Shown: positions 50,508 through 59,483 of the stretch, one piece after another
How the letters are laid out: every line of letters begins with the position of its first letter
Position numbering within the stretch: the stretch's first letter is position 1
Assembly: GCF_002086155.1 (NCBI RefSeq)
Contig: NZ_MVHE01000003.1
Span: 62,001-126,000 of the forward strand
Length of the DNA stretch: 64,000 bases
DNA from: Mycobacterium angelicum
Lineage (GTDB): Bacteria; Actinomycetota; Actinomycetes; Mycobacteriales; Mycobacteriaceae
Reading direction: 5' to 3'
Translations under genes and position numbers: made by a program
Notes under the pieces: generated by a model
Databases searched by the model: none
The model's input: the letters and a program-made list of their open reading frames with translations, nothing else
What the model was told of the DNA's origin: nothing

Positions 50508-51887
50508 GTGGAGAGCTATGACCTCGCGATCATCGGAACAGGTTCAGGCAACAGCATTCTGGATGAGCGCTATGCCGATAGGCGGGTAGCGATCTGCGAG
50601 CAGGGCATTTTCGGCGGCACCTGCCTCAACGTCGGCTGCATTCCGACCAAGATGTTCGTCTACGCCGCCGATGTCGCCGAGACGATCCGCCAAGCGGCCC
50701 GTTACGGTGTCGACGCACATCTCGATGGGGTGCGCTGGACCGACGTCGTCTCGCGCGTGTTCGGGCGAATCGACCCCATCGGCGTCAGCGGTGAACAGTA
50801 TCGGCGCGCCTCACCCAACGTCGACGTGTACCACAGCCACACCCGATTCGGGCCGGTCCAGTCGGACGGGCGCTACCTGTTGCGTACCGAGGCCGGTGCG
50901 GAGTTCACCGCCGAGCAGGTGGTGATCGCAGCGGGCTCCCGGCCAAGCATTCCGCAGGCCATCCTCGACTGCGGCGTCCACTACCACACCAGCGACACCG
51001 TCATGCGGATACCCGAGGTGCCCGAGCACCTGGTTATCGTCGGAAGTGGTTTCGTGGCAGCCGAATTCGCGCACGTGTTCTCCGCATTCGGCGTGCGGGT
51101 GACCATCGTGATGCGCGGGGGCACAATGCTGCGCCAATACGACCACACGATCGGCGAACGATTCAGCCGCATCGCGGCGAACAAATGGGAACTGCGCACC
51201 CAGCGCAATGTCGTAGCCGGGGAAAACCGCGGCTCCGGCGTCAGTCTCGACCTCGACGACGGCTCCACGATCGACGCGGACCTGCTGCTGGTCGCCACCG
51301 GGCGGGTATCGAACGCCGACCTACTGGACGCCGAGCAGGCCGGTGTCGACGTCGACGACGGCCGGGTGGTGGTCGACGAATACCAACGCACTTCCGCGCG
51401 TGGGGTCTTCGCGCTCGGCGACGTCTCTTCGCCGTATCAGCTCAAGCATGTCGCCAACCACGAAGGGCGGGTGGTGCAAAGAAATCTGCTTTGCGATTGG
51501 GAAGACACCGCGTCGATGGCCGTCACCGATCACCGTTTCGTACCGTCGGCGGTGTTCACCGATCCGCAACTGGCAACCGTCGGGTTGACCGAAAACGAAG
51601 CGCTGGCAAAGGGTCTCGACATATCGGTCAAAATCCAGGATTACGGTGACGTCGCCTTCGGGTGGGCCATGGAGGACACCACCGGAATCGTCAAGCTCGT
51701 CGCCGAACGCGGGACCGGCCGGCTGCTGGGTGCACACATCGTGGGCTTCCAGGCCTCGTCGATCATCCAGCCGTTGATCCAGGCTATGAGCTTCGGGCTG
51801 ACCGCCCACGAAATGGCCCGCGGCCAGTACTGGATTCATCCGGCGCTGTCCGAAGTGATCGAAAACGCGCTACTGGGTCTGCACTGA
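50508..51887 (+). CDS. mtr: Mycothione reductase
   Basis: A 459-residue NADPH-dependent flavoprotein that reduces mycothiol disulfide, maintaining the actinobacterial thiol buffer. The FAD-binding start is YDLAIIGTGSGNSILDERYA; the redox-active cysteines are Cys39 and Cys44 in TCLNVGCIPTK. The NADPH domain has HLVIVGSGFVAAEFAHVF, and the dimerisation domain ends with YWIHPALSEVIENALLGL (catalytic His/Glu). GTG at 50508 gives exactly the Rv2855 length. Its stop is 2 bases from the convergent Fur-family gene. Confidence 0.96.
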   Translation: MESYDLAIIGTGSGNSILDERYADRRVAICEQGIFGGTCLNVGCIPTKMFVYAADVAETIRQAARYGVDAHLDGVRWTDVVSRVFGRIDPIGVSGEQYRRASPNVDVYHSHTRFGPVQSDGRYLLRTEAGAEFTAEQVVIAAGSRPSIPQAILDCGVHYHTSDTVMRIPEVPEHLVIVGSGFVAAEFAHVFSAFGVRVTIVMRGGTMLRQYDHTIGERFSRIAANKWELRTQRNVVAGENRGSGVSLDLDDGSTIDADLLLVATGRVSNADLLDAEQAGVDVDDGRVVVDEYQRTSARGVFALGDVSSPYQLKHVANHEGRVVQRNLLCDWEDTASMAVTDHRFVPSAVFTDPQLATVGLTENEALAKGLDISVKIQDYGDVAFGWAMEDTTGIVKLVAERGTGRLLGAHIVGFQASSIIQPLIQAMSFGLTAHEMARGQYWIHPALSEVIENALLGLH

Positions 51888-51889
51888 GA

Positions 51890-52423
51890 TCAGCGCCGGC
51901 GCTGCCGTGGATCACGCCGCTTGGGCGGGCGCGGATCGGTCGGGTCGTCCAGATCCTGAACGCTGTCCTGGCAGACCGGGCACAGGCCACGCAGCGTCAG
52001 GCCGGCACGCTCGGACAGGGCAAAGGAACTGCCGGCCATCGCATGTTGCAGCGCCGAGCTCAGCTGCCGTGCGGGCACTTCGATGATCGCGCCGCATTGG
52101 TTGCATACCGCGTGATGGTGCGGGGCGGTGGCCAGGCCGTAGGTGGTGACCCCACCGTCGAGTGTCAACGCGTGCAACACCCCCTGCTCCACCAGCGTGG
52201 TCACCGTGCGATAGATCGTCGCCAGATCGGGCGGTTGAGCGCCCGGCGGCAGCCGCCCGGCGAGCCGGTGATGAATATCGGCCACCGAAAGGTGCCCGTT
52301 AACCGGCTCGAGCACCGCCAGAACCTGGATCCGCGACGTCATCCGCCGCAGGCCCCTGGCGCGCAGGAACTCGCCGATTCGTTCGGTGACCGCCGGCTCC
52401 ACGCCGGACGGCTTAGCTGTCAC
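51890..52423 (-). CDS. Fur-family metalloregulator, probable nickel sensor (Nur-like)
   Basis: A 177-residue Fur-family repressor. The winged helix covers about residues 10-85 (RIQVLAVLEPVNGHLSVADI and PDLATIYRTVTTLVEQGVLH). The dimerisation domain has the His cluster APHHHAVCNQCGAIIEV and a second CPVC pair, giving two CxxC motifs for structural zinc. A basic Pro/Arg tail follows. GTG at 52423 starts the conserved domain (an upstream codon at 52486 would add 21 residues). It is not the counterpart of FurA or Zur by context: it is divergent from nicT, and sites resembling the Streptomyces Nur box lie upstream of nicT and hhyS. Nickel sensing is inferred. Confidence 0.82.
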   Translation of the reverse strand: MTAKPSGVEPAVTERIGEFLRARGLRRMTSRIQVLAVLEPVNGHLSVADIHHRLAGRLPPGAQPPDLATIYRTVTTLVEQGVLHALTLDGGVTTYGLATAPHHHAVCNQCGAIIEVPARQLSSALQHAMAGSSFALSERAGLTLRGLCPVCQDSVQDLDDPTDPRPPKRRDPRQRRR

Positions 52424-52488
52424 CTGTTCAGTGTCGCGCCACACGCCCGCGATTGCCAACGAACGCACGCACCGGCCCGTCGGCATTC

Positions 52489-52505
52489 CTGCAAGTAATT
52501 TGCAT
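52489..52505. promoter_or_regulatory. Nur-box-like operator upstream of nicT
   Basis: CTGCAA-GTAAT-TTGCAT, a 5-bp inverted repeat (TGCAA/TTGCA) with a 5-base spacer, fits the published Streptomyces Nur consensus TTGCAA-N5-TTGCAA at 10 of 12 defined positions. It overlaps the -35 hexamer of the proposed nicT promoter, a good place for repression. It also lies just upstream of the Fur-family gene and could serve autoregulation. Confidence 0.65.
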
Positions 52506-52529
52506 CCATCTCAACACCGTACTTACAGT
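52500..52529 (+). promoter_or_regulatory. Proposed nicT promoter
   Basis: TTGCAT (52500-52505) and TACAGT (52524-52529) are separated by 18 bases. The -10 ends 6 bases before the GTG at 52536, so the mRNA would be leaderless, which also supports that start codon. Confidence 0.5.
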
Positions 52530-52535
52530 CGATGG

Positions 52536-53660
52536 GTGCCCGCAGTGAACTCGACCGCCGCCCGGGCGGGCCGGTCACGATGGCCGAACCTGCGCAACAT
52601 GTTGTCGACCGCGGAGTGGTGGCGGCTGGGATTGATGCTGGCGGTGATCGTCGCCTTGCACCTCGTCGGCTGGATCACCTTGGTCTGCGTCGTGGATCCC
52701 GCGCGGCTCAGCTTGGGCGGCAAGGCATTCGGCATCGGTGTCGGGGTTACCGCATACACCCTGGGCTTGCGGCACGCGTTCGACGCCGACCACATCGCGG
52801 CCATCGACAACACCACCCGCAAGCTGATGAGCGACGGCCAGCGCCCGCTTGCCGTCGGCTTCTTCTTCTCGCTGGGTCACTCCACAGTGGTCTTCGCTTT
52901 GGCGGTGCTGCTGGCGACCGGACTCAAGGCGCTCGCCGGCCCGGTCGAGGACGATTCCTCGGCGCTGCACCGCTACACGGGGCTGATCGGAACCAGCGTA
53001 TCGGGCCTGTTTCTGTATTTGATCGCCATCCTCAACGTCATCGTCCTGGCCGGCATTCTGCGGGTATTCGCCAGGCTGCGCCGCGGTGATTTCGATGAGG
53101 CGGAACTCGAGCAACAGCTGGAAAACCGAGGGCTTATCAATAGGTTTCTCGGCCGGTTCACCAAATCGATCACCAAGTCCTGGCACATGTATCCGGTGGG
53201 ACTGCTGTTCGGACTCGGATTCGACACCGCCACCGAAATCGCGCTGTTGGTCCTGGCCGGCACCAGCGCGGCGGCCGGGCTGCCCTGGTACGCCATTTTG
53301 TGTCTGCCGGTGCTGTTCACCGCCGGGATGTGCCTGTTGGACACCATCGACGGCTCGTTCATGAACTTCGCCTACGGCTGGGCGTTTTCCAACCCGGTGC
53401 GCAAGATCTACTACAACATCACCATCACCGGCCTCTCGGTGGCCGTCGCGCTGTTGATCGGCACCGTCGAACTGCTCGGCCTGTTCGCCGACCAGCTCGG
53501 CTGGCGCGGCCCGTTCTGGGACTGGCTGGGCGGACTGAACCTCAACGCCGTCGGCTTCGTCGTAGTGGGGATGTTCGTCGCCGCCTGGGCCATCGCGGTG
53601 CTGGTGTGGCGCTATGGCCGCATCGAAGAGCGGTGGACCCCGGCCAGCGAAACAAGCTGA
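52536..53660 (+). CDS. nicT: Nickel permease NicT (NiCoT family)
   Basis: A 374-residue inner-membrane nickel/cobalt transporter, counterpart of Rv2856. It has eight hydrophobic segments. The NiCoT signature in helix II is LRHAFDADHIAAIDNTTRK (residues 79-97); others are FFFSLGHSTVVF and GLLFGLGFDTATEIALL. The GTG at 52536 is supported by a promoter whose -10 lies just upstream. Nickel brought in here would feed HypA and HypB, whose genes follow, and finally the hydrogenase. In M. tuberculosis nicT remains although the hydrogenase genes that follow here are absent. Confidence 0.95.
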   Translation: MPAVNSTAARAGRSRWPNLRNMLSTAEWWRLGLMLAVIVALHLVGWITLVCVVDPARLSLGGKAFGIGVGVTAYTLGLRHAFDADHIAAIDNTTRKLMSDGQRPLAVGFFFSLGHSTVVFALAVLLATGLKALAGPVEDDSSALHRYTGLIGTSVSGLFLYLIAILNVIVLAGILRVFARLRRGDFDEAELEQQLENRGLINRFLGRFTKSITKSWHMYPVGLLFGLGFDTATEIALLVLAGTSAAAGLPWYAILCLPVLFTAGMCLLDTIDGSFMNFAYGWAFSNPVRKIYYNITITGLSVAVALLIGTVELLGLFADQLGWRGPFWDWLGGLNLNAVGFVVVGMFVAAWAIAVLVWRYGRIEERWTPASETS

Positions 53661-53748
53661 GGCACAACGGCTCTGGCCAACATTGTGGAACCTGGCCACG
53701 CAGCGGTGTAGAACAGGCTCATGGGTTGCCCAGGGTCTTGGCCAGGCG

Positions 53749-54084
53749 ATGCATGAGCTCGCGTTGTGCGAAGCGATCGCCGGCCTGGTCAGAACGCACG
53801 CCGACGGGCGCCACGTCGATGTGGTCCGGGTCCGCGTCGGCGCGCTTCGCCAAGTGGTTCCGGAGTCGCTGTCGTTCTGCTGGACGCTGGTGCGCGACTC
53901 GGCGGACATGCCGGACGCCGAGCTGGAACTGGAATGCATCACCGCCGAGGTGCGTTGCCGCGCCTGCGGCGCTACCTCGGAAATCACCTCGGCCTGGTCG
54001 ATCTGGTGCCCGCAGTGCGACAGCGCCGACGTCGAGGTGCTGCACGGCAACGAGTTTCTGGTGACTTCACTCGACGTCTCGTGA
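53749..54084 (+). CDS. hypA: Hydrogenase nickel incorporation protein HypA
   Basis: A 111-residue nickel metallochaperone. It starts MHELALCEAI; the Met-His-Glu start provides the nickel site, which fixes the start codon at 53749 even though the frame is open upstream. The zinc site is CRACG and CPQCDS (two CxxC motifs) in the C-terminal half. HypA works with HypB to deliver nickel to the large subunit. It lies 88 bases after nicT and 12 before hypB. Confidence 0.95.
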   Translation: MHELALCEAIAGLVRTHADGRHVDVVRVRVGALRQVVPESLSFCWTLVRDSADMPDAELELECITAEVRCRACGATSEITSAWSIWCPQCDSADVEVLHGNEFLVTSLDVS

Positions 54085-54096
54085 AAGGTCTTCGCC

Positions 54097-54871
<775 letters not shown>

Positions 54872-54882
<11 letters not shown>

Positions 54883-54897
54883 CCCCGGCGCCCGCCG
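54872..54897 (+). terminator. Hairpin at the end of hypB
   Basis: A perfect 8-bp GC stem (CGGCGGGC / GCCCGCCG) with a 10-base loop straddles the hypB stop codon. It could terminate or attenuate the nicT-hypA-hypB transcript before the hydrogenase promoter. No U-run follows. Confidence 0.45.
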
Positions 54898-54919
54898 ATA
54901 TCACTTGCAAGCCAAGCAC

Positions 54920-54936
54920 TTGCAAACCGCTTGCAT
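54920..54936. promoter_or_regulatory. Nur-box-like operator upstream of hhyS
   Basis: TTGCAA-ACCGC-TTGCAT fits TTGCAA-N5-TTGCAA at 11 of 12 defined positions. An additional TTGCAA half-site lies at 54905-54910. The box sits 26 bases upstream of the proposed -35, a position compatible with activation or with repression of an overlapping promoter. Confidence 0.65.
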
Positions 54937-54962
54937 CACGGGCTAGGCCCAGCTGCGAAACG

Positions 54963-54991
54963 TTGACAACACCCGGTAGCGGGGGTAGACC
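54963..54991 (+). promoter_or_regulatory. Proposed promoter of the hydrogenase structural operon
   Basis: A perfect -35 TTGACA (54963-54968), 17-base spacer and TAGACC (54986-54991), with the hhyS start 81 bases downstream of the -10. The 190-base gap between hypB and hhyS contains no gene. Confidence 0.45.
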
Positions 54992-55072
54992 CAAAAGCAG
55001 CGCCGCGCAAGTGGGCCGACGGTCGACTCCGGTGGCGTAGGGGACCTCAGCCCGGCCCCGGAAAGCTGCAGC

Positions 55073-56128
55073 ATGCCCACGGAAGCAGCAGTCAAAGCAG
55101 AAGAAACGTTGATCCACGTTCTATGGATCAATGCAGGTCTCAGTTGTGATGGCGATTCGGTAGCGTTGACTGCCGCCACCCAGCCCAGCGTCGAGGAGAT
55201 TGCGCTTGGCGCGCTTCCCGGCCTTCCGCAGGTCGCCGTCCACTGGCCGTTGATCGATTTCGAGTGCGGACCCAGCGGGGGTGCCGACGACTTCCTTGCC
55301 TGGTTCTTCAAAGCCGACCGTGGTGAATTGGACCCGTTTGTGCTCGTCGTCGAGGGGTCGATTCCCAACGAGAAGATCAAGGACGAGGGGTACTGGTGCG
55401 GGTTCGGCAACGACCCGGCAACCGGCCAGCCGATGACGACCAGTGAATGGCTCGACCGGTTGGCGCCCAAGGCCACCGCGATAGTCGCCGTGGGAACCTG
55501 TGCCACCTACGGCGGCATCCACGCGATGGCCGGCAATCCGACCGGTGCTATGGGTGTACCCGACTATCTCGGCTGGGATTGGAAGAGCAAGGCCGGCATC
55601 CCGATCGTGTGTGTTCCCGGCTGCCCGATCCATCCCGACAACCTGGCCGAGACGCTCACTTACCTGCTCTACATGGCCACCGGCCAGGCGCCGATGATCC
55701 CGCTCGACGACGCGCTGCGGCCCAAGTGGCTGTTCGGCAATACCGTGCACGAGGGTTGTGACCGGGCCGGCTACTACGAGCAGGGCGACTTCGCCACCGA
55801 GTACGGATCCCCGAAATGCATTGTCAAGCTTGGCTGTTGGGGCCCGGTAGTGAAGTGCAACGTGCCCAAGCGTGGATGGATCAACGGCATCGGCGGCTGC
55901 CCCAATGTCGGCGGGATCTGCATCGGATGCACGATGCCGGGCTTCCCGGACAAGTTCATGCCGTTCATGGACGAGCCGCCGGGCGGCAAGTTATCCAGCA
56001 CTGCGTCGGGCCTGTACGGGACCGTCATCCGCAGTCTGCGCGGCATCACCGAGCACACCCTCGACAAGGAACCGCGCTGGCGCCACAAGGGCACCCAACT
56101 GACCACCGGGGCACGCAGAACCTGGTGA
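55073..56128 (+). CDS. hhyS: [NiFe]-hydrogenase small subunit, group 1h
   Basis: A 351-residue Fe-S subunit that carries electrons away from the active site. It lacks the Tat signal peptide of periplasmic group 1 enzymes; it starts MPTEAAVKAEETLIHVLWIN, so the enzyme stays on the cytoplasmic side. The proximal-cluster motif reads GLSCDGDS: Cys25 is kept but the usual second Cys of CxGC is Asp28, as in the 3Cys-1Asp cluster of the Ralstonia actinobacterial-type hydrogenase. Further ligands lie in VPGCPIHPDN, HEGCDRAGYY and GGCPNVGGICIGCTMPGFPD. The start has GGAAAG 6-7 bases upstream. Confidence 0.93.
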   Translation: MPTEAAVKAEETLIHVLWINAGLSCDGDSVALTAATQPSVEEIALGALPGLPQVAVHWPLIDFECGPSGGADDFLAWFFKADRGELDPFVLVVEGSIPNEKIKDEGYWCGFGNDPATGQPMTTSEWLDRLAPKATAIVAVGTCATYGGIHAMAGNPTGAMGVPDYLGWDWKSKAGIPIVCVPGCPIHPDNLAETLTYLLYMATGQAPMIPLDDALRPKWLFGNTVHEGCDRAGYYEQGDFATEYGSPKCIVKLGCWGPVVKCNVPKRGWINGIGGCPNVGGICIGCTMPGFPDKFMPFMDEPPGGKLSSTASGLYGTVIRSLRGITEHTLDKEPRWRHKGTQLTTGARRTW

Positions 56129-56178
56129 GTACGCGGTAGCTCGCGGCACTTCACTCACCTCAAGACGGAGATATTTCC

Positions 56179-57972
56179 ATGACAACCATCGTTCCCGAGC
56201 CGACCACCGCAAAGCGTGAACCCGGCCAGCTCGTCGAAATGGCCTGGGACCCGATCACCCGGATCGTGGGCAGCCTCGGCATTTACACCAAGATCGACTT
56301 CGAGAACCGGGAAGTCGTCGAGTGTCACAGCACATCGTCGATTTTCCGCGGCTACTCGATCTTCATGAAGGGCAAGGACCCCCGCGACGCCCACTTCATC
56401 ACCAGCCGCATCTGCGGGATCTGCGGCGACAACCACGCCACCTGCTCCTGCTACGCGCAGAACATGGCCTACGGGGTGAAGCCGCCGCACATCGGCGAGT
56501 GGATCGTCAACCTCGGCGAGGCCGCGGAATACATGTTCGACCACAACATCTTTCAAGAGAACCTGGTCGGGGTGGACTTCTGCGAGAAGATGGTCGCCGA
56601 GACCAACCCGAGCGTGCTGGCCAAGGCGGAGAACACCGCCGCACCACACGCCGACGCGCACGGCTATAAAACCATCGCCGACATCATGCGCTCCCTCAAT
56701 CCGTTCAGCGGCGAGTTCTACCGGGAAGCGCTTGCGGTCAGCCGCTGGACCCGAGAGATGTTCTGCCTCATGGAAGGTCGCCACGTACACCCGTCCACCC
56801 TGTACCCGGGCGGGGTCGGCACCGTTGCGACCGTTCAGTTGATGACCGACTACATGACGCGGCTCATGCGATACGTCGAGTTCATGAAGAAGGTCGTCCC
56901 GATGCACGACGACTTGTTCGACTTCTTCTATGAGGCGATTCCCGGCTACGAGAAGGTAGGCCTGCGCCGTACGCTGCTCGGCTGCTGGGGGTCCTTCCAG
57001 GATCCCGAGGTGTGCAACTTCGAGTACAAGGACATGGAGCGCTGGGGCAACGCGATGTTCGTCACCCCGGGCGTGGTGGTCGACGGCAAGCTGGTCACCC
57101 ATTCGCTGGTCGATATCAACCTCGGCATCCGGATCCTGTTGGGCAGTTCGTATTACGACGACTGGACCGACCAGGAGATGTTCGTCAAGACCGATCCACT
57201 GGGCAATAAGGTGGATCGGCGCCATCCGTGGAACCAGCACACCAACCCGCACCCGCAGAAGCGCGAACTGGACGGCGGCAAGTACAGCTGGGTGATGTCG
57301 CCGCGCTGGTTCGACGGCACCGATCACCTCGCCTTGGACACCGGCGGCGGCCCGTTGGCGCGGCTATGGTCGACCGCACTGGCCGGTCTGGTCGACATCG
57401 GCTACGTCAAGGCGACCGGTAACAGCGTGAAGATCAACCTGCCCAAGACGGCGTTGAAGGGGCCGGTCGAATTCGAGTGGAAGGTTCCCAAGTACGGCAG
57501 CAACACCATCGAGCGCGACCGGGCGCGGACCTACTTCCAGGCTTACGCGGCGGCGTGCGCGCTGCATTTCGCCGAGAAGGCGTTGGCGGAAATACGGGCC
57601 GGGCGCACTAAGACGTGGGAGAAGTTCGAGGTGCCCGACGAGGGCATCGGGTGCGGCTTCACCGAGGCGGTGCGCGGTGTGCTGAGCCACCACTTGGTGA
57701 TCCGGGACGGCAAGATCGCCAACTATCACCCGTACCCACCGACGCCGTGGAACGCCAACCCACGGGACAGCTACGGCACACCGGGCCCCTACGAGGATGC
57801 GGTGCAGGGCCAACCGATCTTCGAAGAGAACGACCGGGAGAACTTCAAGGGCATCGATGTCATGCGCACCGTGCGCAGCTTCGACCCGTGCCTGCCCTGC
57901 GGTGTCCACATGTACCTGGGCAAGGGCAAGACGCTGGAGAGACTGCACAGTCCAACCCAGTCAACGGAGTGA
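56179..57972 (+). CDS. hhyL: [NiFe]-hydrogenase large subunit, group 1h
   Basis: A 597-residue catalytic subunit that splits H2 at a Ni-Fe centre. Metal ligands are Cys79 and Cys82 in the L1 motif RICGICGDNH, and Cys571 and Cys574 in the L2 motif DPCLPCGVH. A 20-residue tail after His577 is the peptide that the maturation protease removes after nickel insertion. The L1 form RICGICGDNHATCSCYAQN is typical of the actinobacterial (formerly group 5) enzymes, which oxidise atmospheric H2 during starvation. GGAG lies 11 bases before the ATG, and the gene follows hhyS by 50 bases. Confidence 0.95.
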   Translation: MTTIVPEPTTAKREPGQLVEMAWDPITRIVGSLGIYTKIDFENREVVECHSTSSIFRGYSIFMKGKDPRDAHFITSRICGICGDNHATCSCYAQNMAYGVKPPHIGEWIVNLGEAAEYMFDHNIFQENLVGVDFCEKMVAETNPSVLAKAENTAAPHADAHGYKTIADIMRSLNPFSGEFYREALAVSRWTREMFCLMEGRHVHPSTLYPGGVGTVATVQLMTDYMTRLMRYVEFMKKVVPMHDDLFDFFYEAIPGYEKVGLRRTLLGCWGSFQDPEVCNFEYKDMERWGNAMFVTPGVVVDGKLVTHSLVDINLGIRILLGSSYYDDWTDQEMFVKTDPLGNKVDRRHPWNQHTNPHPQKRELDGGKYSWVMSPRWFDGTDHLALDTGGGPLARLWSTALAGLVDIGYVKATGNSVKINLPKTALKGPVEFEWKVPKYGSNTIERDRARTYFQAYAAACALHFAEKALAEIRAGRTKTWEKFEVPDEGIGCGFTEAVRGVLSHHLVIRDGKIANYHPYPPTPWNANPRDSYGTPGPYEDAVQGQPIFEENDRENFKGIDVMRTVRSFDPCLPCGVHMYLGKGKTLERLHSPTQSTE

Positions 57973-57975
57973 CAC

Positions 57976-58854
57976 ATGGCGGATCGCCCGGAGCTTCCCG
58001 ATAACGACGTGCAATGGCGTTCAGCGGGCGATCGGATCCAGACGCTGCTGGATGCCTGCGCCGCGAACGGGACGGCCGCCTACGACCGCGCGCAACAGCT
58101 GGTCCGCGAGGTGGTCGGACTGTATGGGGCTGGGCTGCAGCGGATCATGGAGCTGGCTGACGCTCCTGGCGTAGCCGAGCGGCTGGCCACCGACGACCTG
58201 GTGGCCAGCCTGCTCTTGGTGCACGGCCTGCACCCGCACGACGTGCACCGGCGGGTTTGCGACGCGCTGGACCGGGTGCGGCCCTACCTGGGCTCGCACG
58301 GCGGCGACGTTGAGCTATTGGAGGTGACCCACGACGGCACTGTGCGACTGGCCTTCAAGGGCAGCTGCAAGAGCTGCCCGTCCTCGGCGGTGACGCTGGA
58401 ACTGGCGGTGGAAGACGCCGTGCGGGCGGCCGCCCCGGAAGTCACCTCGATCGAGGTGCGGTCCCAGCCCGATACGAATGTGATTCGCCCGGAATCCCTG
58501 TTGTCGCGTGTGCATTCGAATGGTCACGGGTCAAGCAGCTGGCACCCGGTCCCCGAGCTGGCCGACCTGGGACCCGGTGAAGTCGCGGGGTTCCTGGTGG
58601 CGGGAACTGCGCTACTGGTCTGCCGGGTCGGTGCCCAGACACTGGTTTACCGGGACCACTGCCCGGTGTGCGACGACTCGCTTGCCGGCGCCACACTGCA
58701 CGCCGCGATGCTGCAATGTCCGCGCTGCCACACCGATTTCGACGTCGTGCGGGCAGGCGCCGGCCCGGATGGGGCGCGTCTTGAGCCGGTCCCACTGCTG
58801 GCGCGCGACGGTGTGCCATCGGTGGCACTGCACGCCACGGGGGTGCCGGCATGA
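57976..58854 (+). CDS. NifU C-terminal domain fused to a Rieske-like four-Cys domain
   Basis: A 292-residue protein conserved in group 1h operons. An N-terminal helical region (1-90) precedes a NifU-type Fe-S scaffold domain (about 92-165) with GSHGGDVELLEV and the cluster-binding CKSCPSS (Cys131, Cys134). The C-terminal domain (about 185-285) has the outline of a Rieske protein, but the ligand motifs read HCPVC (Cys229, Cys232) and CPRCH (Cys248, Cys251), so the usual His ligands are replaced by Cys. It may pass electrons from the hydrogenase to the respiratory chain, or help build its clusters. It starts 3 bases after hhyL and overlaps the next gene by 4. Confidence 0.85.
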   Translation: MADRPELPDNDVQWRSAGDRIQTLLDACAANGTAAYDRAQQLVREVVGLYGAGLQRIMELADAPGVAERLATDDLVASLLLVHGLHPHDVHRRVCDALDRVRPYLGSHGGDVELLEVTHDGTVRLAFKGSCKSCPSSAVTLELAVEDAVRAAAPEVTSIEVRSQPDTNVIRPESLLSRVHSNGHGSSSWHPVPELADLGPGEVAGFLVAGTALLVCRVGAQTLVYRDHCPVCDDSLAGATLHAAMLQCPRCHTDFDVVRAGAGPDGARLEPVPLLARDGVPSVALHATGVPA

Positions 58855-59483
58855 CGACTCCCTACGACGTGCTGAGCCGCATTCAAACCAACCGGCGCCC
58901 TCCCGAGCCGGCCGGCGAGCGGTGTGAGATGTGTTCGGAGTCAATCGCCGAGGAGCATCAGCACGTCGTCAATGTGGCCGCCCGGCAGCTGATGTGCGTA
59001 TGCCGTGCCTGCTATCTGTTGTTCACCGACTCCAGCGCCGAACTGCGCTATCGGGCGGTGCCCGACCGGTATCTGGCGCTGCGCGACTTCGCACTGGACC
59101 GCCGCGGCTGGGAGGCACTGCAGATCCCGGTGGGTGTGGCCTTCTTCTTCACCAACTCGGCGCTGCAGCGCACCGTCGCCTTCTACCCCGGCCCGGCCGG
59201 CGCGACGGAATCCGAACTGGACCTGGACGCCTGGAACGCGATCGCCGCCGACCCCCGGGTGGCGTTGCTGGCCGACGACGTCGAGGCGTTACTGGTCCGG
59301 GTGCCCGAAGACGACGAATTAGCTCAGCCGCAAACGTATCTCGTTCCCATCGACGCCTGCTATGAGTTCGTCGGACGCTTGCGGATGCTGTGGCGCGGTT
59401 TCGACGGCGGCCAGCAGGCGCGTGAGTTCATCGACGGTTTCTTCGCGCAGATCGCTGCGCGTGCCCGGGAGACTCCGCGATGA
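58851..59483 (+). CDS. DUF5947 family protein of hydrogenase operon
   Basis: A 210-residue protein of unknown function found with group 1h hydrogenases. An N-terminal zinc-ribbon-like site is made by CEMC (Cys25, Cys28) and CVCRAC (Cys49, Cys51, Cys54). The rest is a mixed alpha/beta domain with GWEALQIPVGVAFFFTNSAL and a helical C-terminus (FDGGQQAREFIDGFFAQIA). No membrane segment is seen. It overlaps both neighbours by 4 bases, implying stoichiometric production. Possible roles are cluster assembly or a structural link to the next proteins. Confidence 0.75.
   Translation: MTTPYDVLSRIQTNRRPPEPAGERCEMCSESIAEEHQHVVNVAARQLMCVCRACYLLFTDSSAELRYRAVPDRYLALRDFALDRRGWEALQIPVGVAFFFTNSALQRTVAFYPGPAGATESELDLDAWNAIAADPRVALLADDVEALLVRVPEDDELAQPQTYLVPIDACYEFVGRLRMLWRGFDGGQQAREFIDGFFAQIAARARETPR

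Noticed and set aside
56155..57327. 390-residue open frame opposite hhyL
   Set aside because: Antisense of the hydrogenase large subunit, whose motifs are intact.
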